Positions 5,099 through 9,814 of a DNA stretch of 9,814 nt are shown one piece after another (positions within the stretch are counted from its first letter, which is position 1; every line of letters starts with the position of its first letter). Under the pieces are notes generated by a model. That model made no database searches. It saw nothing but the letters and a program-made list of their open reading frames with translations, and was not told where the DNA came from. The DNA lies in assembly GCA_900768005.1 (NCBI GenBank), contig CAAGBE010000057.1:1-9814 (forward strand), read 5' to 3'. Position numbers and translations under genes: made by a program. The stretch is from Clostridia bacterium. Lineage in GTDB: Bacteria > Bacillota > Clostridia > UMGS1883.

Positions 5099-5936
5099 CG
5101 TATAGTCCCTCCGCAAAAAGCTTTTTGATTGCATTCACAACTGATTCCTTATCCTCACGGTATGTAACTCCGTACCACTTTTCATCGGTATTAAGGACAA
5201 CTATCTTTTCACCGAATGTCTTGATTGAACGGTCTACAACAAGAGGAATGTAGAATTCATCCTTTGCAGGGTTTTTCATATTTTCAAGGAATAAAACGAA
5301 ATCCTCTTCTATACGGTCAAAAATATTCTGGCGGAAGCCCCACATATTCATAGACACTGTTGTATCAAGCGGAACACCGCTGTTTTTATCAATTGCGGTA
5401 TACTCTGTTATACCTTTCAGAAGGCCATCCTCAACCTCACATACACCGCGTGCTACCGTTCCGTTTTCTGTAAGGGTGTTTCCAAGCTTATAACCTACCA
5501 TACAGGTATTTTCAGAACTTGTGAGTTCGTCATATATAGCCTTGAATGCCCCAGGGCCATAGTAATCGTCAGCATTGATTACGGCAAAGGGAGTATCTAT
5601 AACATCCTTACAGCAGAATACTGCGTGAGCTGTACCCCAAGGCTTTGTTCTGCCGTCGGGAACTGTGAATCCCTCGGGAATGTTTTCCATTTCCTGAATG
5701 ACATACTCTGTCTTTACTTTTTTATCTATTCTGTTACCCACAAGTTCTCTGAAATCTTTTTCAATATCCTTGCGGATAATAAAAACAACTTTATTAAATC
5801 CCGCTTTAATGGCATCATATACAGAGAAATCAAGGATAACCTCTCCACCAGGACCGATAGGTTCAAGCTGCTTGAGTCCGCCGAAGCGACTTCCCATACC
5901 TGCAGCCATTACAATAAGAGTAGCATCTTTTTTCAT
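5088..5936 (-). CDS. Sugar-1-phosphate nucleotidyltransferase (NTP_transferase family)
   Basis: 282-residue cytoplasmic enzyme expected to join a sugar 1-phosphate to a nucleoside triphosphate with release of pyrophosphate. N-terminal signature LIVMAAGMGSRFGGLKQL (7-24; G-x-G-S-R nucleotide loop and the following Lys), KPWGTAHAV (98-106, base/ribose contact region), NADDYYG (121-127, metal-binding Asp), MNMWGF later, and DEFYIPLVVD toward the C terminus. There is no hexapeptide-repeat acyltransferase domain, so it is not a GlmU. Which NTP and sugar are used is not readable; UTP and HexNAc-1-P are suggested by the overlapping NahK-like kinase. Start choice: ATG 5936 has AAAGTGGTG (7/9 to the consensus) 6 nt upstream; a GTG at 5969 would add 11 residues without a good site. 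It is the first gene of the two-gene unit and divergent from araC. Confidence 0.9.
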   Translation of the reverse strand: MKKDATLIVMAAGMGSRFGGLKQLEPIGPGGEVILDFSVYDAIKAGFNKVVFIIRKDIEKDFRELVGNRIDKKVKTEYVIQEMENIPEGFTVPDGRTKPWGTAHAVFCCKDVIDTPFAVINADDYYGPGAFKAIYDELTSSENTCMVGYKLGNTLTENGTVARGVCEVEDGLLKGITEYTAIDKNSGVPLDTTVSMNMWGFRQNIFDRIEEDFVLFLENMKNPAKDEFYIPLVVDRSIKTFGEKIVVLNTDEKWYGVTYREDKESVVNAIKKLFAEGLYDGI

Positions 5937-5972
5937 AGTAAGCACCACTTTCTTTAGATTTTTAATCACACT

Positions 5973-5991
5973 GCTTTAAGTATACAGTAAG
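5973..5991. promoter_or_regulatory. Candidate -10 and operator dyad for the sugar kinase unit
   Basis: Minus strand TATACT (plus 5979-5984) is the only good -10 box upstream of the nucleotidyltransferase gene; no convincing -35 lies 16-18 bp upstream, as expected for an activator-dependent promoter. The box is the centre of an imperfect dyad, CTT-taa-GTATAC-agt-AAG. A regulator such as the divergent AraC protein might act here or nearby (inference). Confidence 0.35.
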
Positions 5992-6040
5992 CAAGCTGTA
6001 AAGTATTTGCACAAAAGTAAATTAATTTTGCATTTTTAGA

Positions 6041-6069
6041 TTGATTTCTTTATGCAATTATGATATAGT
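6041..6069 (+). promoter_or_regulatory. Promoter of the araC-family gene
   Basis: TTGATT (6041-6046), exactly 17 bp, TATAGT (6064-6069), with TGA directly before the hexamer (extended -10). Transcription would begin at about 6076, only some 13 nt before the ATG and right at the GGCGG ribosome site, so the leader is very short. Confidence 0.65.
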
Positions 6070-6088
6070 TATTCTGGCGGTGATATTT

Positions 6089-6970
6089 ATGGAAAAATAC
6101 ATAGGAACAAGGCTCAGAAACGATATAAACATAGGAAAGCTTTACAGCGTCCATTATTTTGAGTATCCCACAAATTTCAAATTTGAGGGAGAAAGCCACA
6201 ATTTCTGGGAGGTTGTGTATGTAGACAAAGGAGATATTTGCGCGGTTGCAGATGACAAAACCTTTGTCGTACCGCAGGGTAATGCGGTATTTCACAAGCC
6301 CAATGAGTGGCATGCGCTACAGACCTCCTCGGAAAGTGCAACCAATGTTGTGATTTTTTCCTTTGAATCCTCCTCACCCGCTATGAACTTTTTCAAGGAA
6401 AAAATTTTAAGTGTGGGGCAGGAACAAAAAATAATATTTTCAAAAATTATTTCGGAATATACCAATGCTTTTCAGACTCATTCAAATACCCCTTACACAA
6501 AAAGGCTTCACCGCAAAAAGAATCCTGTAATAGGCTCTGAACAGCTCATTAAACAGTATATTGCAGAGCTTCTGATTTCGTTCATCCGTTACAGTCAGCC
6601 CTCTCTTCAGCGGTCGCAGATGAGCATTAACAGAGAAAGCTCACTTTGCAATATGATAGTAAACTATATGCTCGACCATATTTCGGGAAATATTACTATT
6701 GACGAAATTGTGCGTTACAGCGGGTCAAACAAAACCACCATTGCAAAGGTTTTCAGAAACAATTTTGATATGAGCATTATGGAATATTTTATACATATGA
6801 AAATAAATACAGCAAAGAAGTACCTAAGAGAGGATAATTACAACATCTCACAGATTTCAGACCTTTTGGGTTATTCGGGAATACACTACTTTTCAAGGCA
6901 GTTTAAGAACGTCACGGGAATGAGTCCTACTGAATATTCAGCATCAATTCAGGCGATGATAACAAAATAA
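6089..6970 (+). CDS. AraC-family transcriptional regulator with cupin-like sensor domain
   Basis: 293 residues. The N-terminal part (about 33-100) has a cupin-like pattern, HNFWEVVYVDKGDICAVADD followed by a proline/histidine-rich NAVFHKPNEWHAL, used in this family to sense small molecules, often sugars. Residues about 198-293 are the double helix-turn-helix DNA-binding domain: ITIDEIVRYSGSNKTTIAKV, then ISQISDLLGYSGIHYFSRQF and KNVTGMSPTEYS, the classic family end. Start choice: ATG 6089 has GGCGGTGAT (8/9 to consensus) with 8-nt spacing; an upstream in-frame start at 6041 would lie in the promoter. The 152-bp divergent spacing to the sugar kinase unit makes it the likely local regulator, probably responding to the sugar or its phosphate (inference). 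Its last codons lie inside the terminator palindrome shared with the PBP gene. Confidence 0.93.
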   Translation: MEKYIGTRLRNDINIGKLYSVHYFEYPTNFKFEGESHNFWEVVYVDKGDICAVADDKTFVVPQGNAVFHKPNEWHALQTSSESATNVVIFSFESSSPAMNFFKEKILSVGQEQKIIFSKIISEYTNAFQTHSNTPYTKRLHRKKNPVIGSEQLIKQYIAELLISFIRYSQPSLQRSQMSINRESSLCNMIVNYMLDHISGNITIDEIVRYSGSNKTTIAKVFRNNFDMSIMEYFIHMKINTAKKYLREDNYNISQISDLLGYSGIHYFSRQFKNVTGMSPTEYSASIQAMITK

Positions 6971-7003
6971 GCAAGGGTGTAACCCTTGCTTATTTTGTTA
7001 TCA
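6957..7003. terminator. Bidirectional terminator, 22-bp perfect palindrome (araC / PBP)
   Basis: Arms 6957-6978 and 6982-7003 are exact reverse complements around GTA (6979-6981). The core is GCAAGGGT/ACCCTTGC followed in each direction by TTATTTTGTTAT. The araC stop (6968-6970) and the PBP stop (plus TTA 6990-6992) are mirror images across the centre at 6980, and three preceding sense codons of each gene are inside the arms. Confidence 0.95.
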
Positions 7004-8408
7004 AACCGTTTTTCAGAGCATAGTTTATAATCTGTGACGCAATGGGTGCACAGGCACTTCCGCCTCCGCGTCCTGAATATTCCTGCATTACGCAAACAAC
7101 AATCTGCGGGTTGTCAGCAGGTGCCATACCAATAAACCAAGCGTGGGTTTTACCCTTTTTTTCGTTTTCTGCTGTGCCTGTTTTTCCTGCAACCTCTATA
7201 CCCCTGACTGCTGCCCGTGTTCCCGTTCCGGATTTAACACAGTCTTTCATATAATCTCTTACCAAAAGAGCAGTTTTTCTGTCGGTCGCTTTCAACAGTA
7301 TCTCCGGCTGACTTTCATATAACACTTCGCCCGTATCGTAGGATGCTTTTTCAACCATATAGGGCTTCATTATTACACCGTCATTTGCTATTGCACAAGC
7401 GGCAACCGCCATATTGAAAGGAGAAACCTGCAATTTGCCCTGCCCGATAGCAACAGACGCAAGCTCCGCATCATCAAATCCGTCAAATTCAAGATTTGTA
7501 GCTCTTGTTTCGATATCAAAAGGAACTTTTTGTGTAACAAAGAAATTCTTTGCCGAATTTTGAAGTTTTTCCTTTCCTATCATTTGAGAAAGTTCAGTAA
7601 AATAAACATTGCTTGAGTTCTTGATTGCAACGCGCATATCAACTTCGCCAAAGGCTTTTTCGCTGGCATTTTTAAATTCCTTACCGCCTACCTTTGTCTT
7701 TCCCGTATCCTCTGTTATATAATCTCCGTCGCCTGATGCTATTCCTGCTGAGGCTGTGATTACCTTAAAGGTTGAGCCAGGTGCATACTGACCTTGCGTT
7801 GCTCTTGCAAAAAATGGAGAAGCATCACTCTGCGTAAGCTCCTGCCAATTTTTCATAAGGGAGCTTTCATTTGGGTCAAAAGTGGGGTTTGAATAAAGGC
7901 AATACACTTCCCCCGTTTTGGGATTTATTGCTACAACTGCTCCGTAATTTTTTCCGAGCTGTTTTGCTGCAAGCTGTGTCATGGAATTATCCAGAGTGAG
8001 GGAAAGGTTTGCCCCCTCCTCCAGCTTCACTTCACCATTTTCAACATCCTTTTTTATTTTAAAGGATGTTTTGGTTTTCAGCAGATATTCATTAAAGGTA
8101 AGCTCAAGATTCGTTTTCCCGTAATTACGACAATTATATCCTATGGTGTGGGCGTACAAGGAGCCGTAAGGATAGATTCTTTTCTGTCCGCTTTTTGTTT
8201 GCTCGCTTTTGGCAAGCACAGTTCCGCTTCTGTCGTAAATTTCGCCCCTTAAAACATTTTCCTCCTTTTCCCATATTCTTGGGTTATAGGTGGAATTTTT
8301 AATGTTAGGTGCTACAAAAATAACAAAATAGGTAAGATATATAACTATTATCAAAAAGAGAGCTAAGACCGTTGTCATAACCGCTATGATGCGTTTATTC
8401 AATTTCAT
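6990..8408 (-). CDS. Class B penicillin-binding protein (D,D-transpeptidase), PbpA/PBP2-like
   Basis: 472 residues; cross-links peptidoglycan outside the membrane. One N-terminal membrane anchor (about 7-33), a short pedestal beginning VLRGEIYDRSGTVLA (52-66), then the transpeptidase domain: acylation motif S212-T-F-K215, second motif S265-S-N267, GQGKLQVSP (322-330), third motif K409-T-G411. All catalytic residues are intact. There is no glycosyltransferase domain, no PASTA repeat and only a small pedestal, so it resembles the compact PbpA type (as in the actinobacterial fhaB-rodA-pbpA cluster) more than large MreC-linked PBP2. ATG 8408 follows AAGGAGAGGT closely and overlaps the SEDS gene by 14 nt, so the two are translationally coupled, matching the known SEDS-bPBP pairing. 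Elongation, division or sporulation role cannot be decided from the sequence. Confidence 0.95.
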   Translation of the reverse strand: MKLNKRIIAVMTTVLALFLIIVIYLTYFVIFVAPNIKNSTYNPRIWEKEENVLRGEIYDRSGTVLAKSEQTKSGQKRIYPYGSLYAHTIGYNCRNYGKTNLELTFNEYLLKTKTSFKIKKDVENGEVKLEEGANLSLTLDNSMTQLAAKQLGKNYGAVVAINPKTGEVYCLYSNPTFDPNESSLMKNWQELTQSDASPFFARATQGQYAPGSTFKVITASAGIASGDGDYITEDTGKTKVGGKEFKNASEKAFGEVDMRVAIKNSSNVYFTELSQMIGKEKLQNSAKNFFVTQKVPFDIETRATNLEFDGFDDAELASVAIGQGKLQVSPFNMAVAACAIANDGVIMKPYMVEKASYDTGEVLYESQPEILLKATDRKTALLVRDYMKDCVKSGTGTRAAVRGIEVAGKTGTAENEKKGKTHAWFIGMAPADNPQIVVCVMQEYSGRGGGSACAPIASQIINYALKNGLITK

Positions 8409-9672
8409 CGGTGACCTCTCCTTTCGCGCCGCTTATAGCCTGCAGTATTCCCACAACTAAAAATGTACTGGTCATACTGCTTCCTCCGTAGCTGATAAAG
8501 GGAAGTGTTATTCCCGTAAGAGGAATCAGCTTTATAACACCGCCGACTATAATAAAGGTCTGTATTCCGAGCATTACGCTAAGTCCTGCTGCCACAGCTT
8601 TATTAAAATCGTTGGTAGAGCTGAGTGCTATTTTAAATCCACGGTAAACAAGGAGGAAATAAAGCATAATAATTGCTACTCCGCCCAGAACGCCCATTTC
8701 CTCACAAATAGCTGAAAATATAAAGTCACTTGTAACGGTAGGAATAACGTGTGGACTTCCCGTACCGACACCCCGCCCTGCAAATCCGCCTGCACCTATT
8801 GCGAAAAGCGACTGCAGAATCTGATAACCTCCGCCGTAGGGATTGGCAAAGGGGTCACGCCACGCCTCAACACGCACCTGAATATGGCTCATATATTTTA
8901 CGCCTACAAATGCGGCAAACAAAACAAGAAGTATATTTGCACAGAAAAACAACCTGTTCTCTCCATAAATATAAAGAAATGCAATATATATTGCAAAGAA
9001 CAGAAGTGCTATTCCCCACTCTCTCTGCAGGAAAAGGAACATTGCATTTGAAAATGCCATTCCTGCCGCAATGACAAGCCTTATTTGTCTGAGTTTTTTT
9101 CTTTCCTTATCATCCGCTTTTGACTTGGCTTTTCCTGATGTGGATTTTCGTGCATTGGTAAATATTGCCGCCATTGACAAGACAAAAAGTATGCGGATAA
9201 ATTCTGCAGGCTGGACAGAAAGGCTTCCAATTTTTATCCAGTTTTTAGCACCTTTTGTAACCACGCCCAGAATCAGCGTAAGCAAAAAAAGTGCCATAGA
9301 TACGCCCCAGTAGATGAGGGTATATTTTCTTAATTTCTTACGAAACGCTCTGTAAAGAAATAATGCCGCGAAAAAGCACATCACTCCGCAAAGGTAGAGC
9401 ACCATCTGCTTCATTCCGTTGGAGGGCTGAATTCTTATCTGCATAATTATACCGATGGAGCAAAGCAGGGAAACAATTACAAACAGATATGGGTCCCCCA
9501 AGTCACAAAGGGTTATTATGACATATGTGACGATACTTATAACGCACATAATACCACAAAGGATAACCATATTTTCCATCTGCATTCCATTGAGATAGAT
9601 TACCGCTACACCTATAATATTCAAAAGAAGAAGCAATAAAAGAGGCTTTATGTTATGAAGTAATTTTTGCAT
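8395..9672 (-). CDS. SEDS peptidoglycan glycosyltransferase (RodA/FtsW family)
   Basis: 425-residue polytopic membrane protein, with roughly ten hydrophobic segments, that polymerises lipid II into glycan strands. Signature segments: GAKNWIKIGSLSVQPAEFIR (141-160), the extracellular-loop stretch GGYQILQSLFAIGAGG (281-296) with GRGVGTG (299-305), SDFIFSAICEEMG (315-327; D316 matches the conserved catalytic Asp of the (T)DFIF motif) and PLTGITLPFISYGGSS (384-399). A basic cytoplasmic loop at about 173-197 (KSTSGKAKSKADDKERKKLR) is longer than usual. Start choice: ATG 9672 has GAGGTGA 8 nt upstream; GTG 9681 would fall inside this site. It begins 11 nt after the FHA gene and overlaps the PBP gene, so the three form one operon. 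RodA versus FtsW/SpoVE cannot be settled; the PbpA-like partner favours a RodA-like role. Confidence 0.95.
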   Translation of the reverse strand: MQKLLHNIKPLLLLLLLNIIGVAVIYLNGMQMENMVILCGIMCVISIVTYVIITLCDLGDPYLFVIVSLLCSIGIIMQIRIQPSNGMKQMVLYLCGVMCFFAALFLYRAFRKKLRKYTLIYWGVSMALFLLTLILGVVTKGAKNWIKIGSLSVQPAEFIRILFVLSMAAIFTNARKSTSGKAKSKADDKERKKLRQIRLVIAAGMAFSNAMFLFLQREWGIALLFFAIYIAFLYIYGENRLFFCANILLVLFAAFVGVKYMSHIQVRVEAWRDPFANPYGGGYQILQSLFAIGAGGFAGRGVGTGSPHVIPTVTSDFIFSAICEEMGVLGGVAIIMLYFLLVYRGFKIALSSTNDFNKAVAAGLSVMLGIQTFIIVGGVIKLIPLTGITLPFISYGGSSMTSTFLVVGILQAISGAKGEVTDEIE

Positions 9673-9683
9673 AAAACTCACCT

Positions 9684-9814
9684 CTACTCAGCTTTAGGCG
9701 GAAGAACAAACAGGAAATTTACCCTGCCAATGGTAATCTTGTCACCGTCAAGAAGCTCTACGGCAGTGTCCCCCAGCGGTTCACCGTTAAGGAACGTACC
9801 ATTTGTACTTCCCA
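9684..9814 (-). CDS. FHA-domain protein, C-terminal fragment
   Basis: Only the last 43 residues are in the window, ending at TAG (plus CTA 9684-9686); the rest lies beyond the right edge. The visible part reads GSTNGTFLNGEPL, then LLDGDKITIGRVNFLFVLPP, the second half of a forkhead-associated domain (the S-x-N-G-T-F-x-N-G phosphothreonine-binding loop, then the 'L.DGD.I.iG...f.f' strands). FHA domains bind phosphothreonine peptides. Clusters of FHA, SEDS and class B PBP genes are known from Actinobacteria and Firmicutes, where Ser/Thr kinases control wall synthesis, so this is probably a phosphorylation-dependent regulator or scaffold for the adjacent pair (inference). Its stop overlaps the ribosome site of the SEDS gene. 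Presence of a membrane segment or other domains cannot be judged. Confidence 0.9.
   Translation of the reverse strand, partial: GSTNGTFLNGEPLGDTAVELLDGDKITIGRVNFLFVLPPKAE

Noticed and set aside
5088..5936. GlmU displaced from the spoVG-prs cluster
   Set aside because: The protein has only the nucleotidyltransferase domain and lacks the left-handed beta-helix acetyltransferase half; its motifs are of the general NTP transferase family.

Overview
The window looks like ordinary chromosome of a low-to-moderate-GC Gram-positive bacterium, most likely a gut-type member of the Clostridia. The evidence is SpoVG next to prs, strong GGAGG-type ribosome binding sites, an FHA/SEDS/class B PBP cell-wall cluster, and a HexNAc-kinase/nucleotidyltransferase pair of the kind common in gut Firmicutes. 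Assignment below class level is not possible from the sequence alone. I see no mobile element, CRISPR array, tRNA or rRNA, and no gene-free stretch longer than about 200 bases.

Layout from left to right. (1) prs (5'-partial window copy, minus) and spoVG (minus), with a hairpin terminator and a small dyad between them. (2) A T-rich divergent promoter region, then murC (plus). (3) Convergent to murC, a small SCP2-domain protein with a lysine-rich tail (minus). (4) Divergent from it, a diacylglycerol/lipid kinase (plus). (5) Convergent to the lipid kinase, a two-gene unit (minus) encoding a sugar nucleotidyltransferase and a NahK-like anomeric sugar kinase, overlapping by 11 bases. (6) Divergent from this unit, an AraC-family regulator with a cupin-like sensor domain (plus). 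(7) Convergent to araC, a cell-wall unit (minus) of an FHA protein (C-terminal part only, running off the right edge), a RodA/FtsW-type SEDS glycosyltransferase, and a class B penicillin-binding protein.

How the genes work together: Prs makes PRPP. MurC adds L-Ala to UDP-MurNAc. The SEDS protein and the PBP form a matched glycosyltransferase/transpeptidase pair that polymerises and cross-links peptidoglycan, probably tuned by phosphorylation through the FHA protein. The kinase and nucleotidyltransferase probably turn a free (N-acetyl)hexosamine into its 1-phosphate and then a nucleotide sugar, which can feed the same envelope pathways. The divergent AraC protein is the obvious candidate regulator. 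The lipid kinase would recycle diacylglycerol to phosphatidate.

The most striking structure is not a gene. All three convergent junctions in the window carry a long, perfect DNA palindrome (24-, 22- and 22-bp arms with 3-, 1- and 3-nt centres) acting as a shared bidirectional terminator. In two of the three, the stop codons of both genes lie at exactly mirrored positions inside the arms. At the araC/PBP junction even the last sense codons are shared, so both unrelated proteins end in Ile-Thr-Lys. I did not find a clearly new defence or mobile system.
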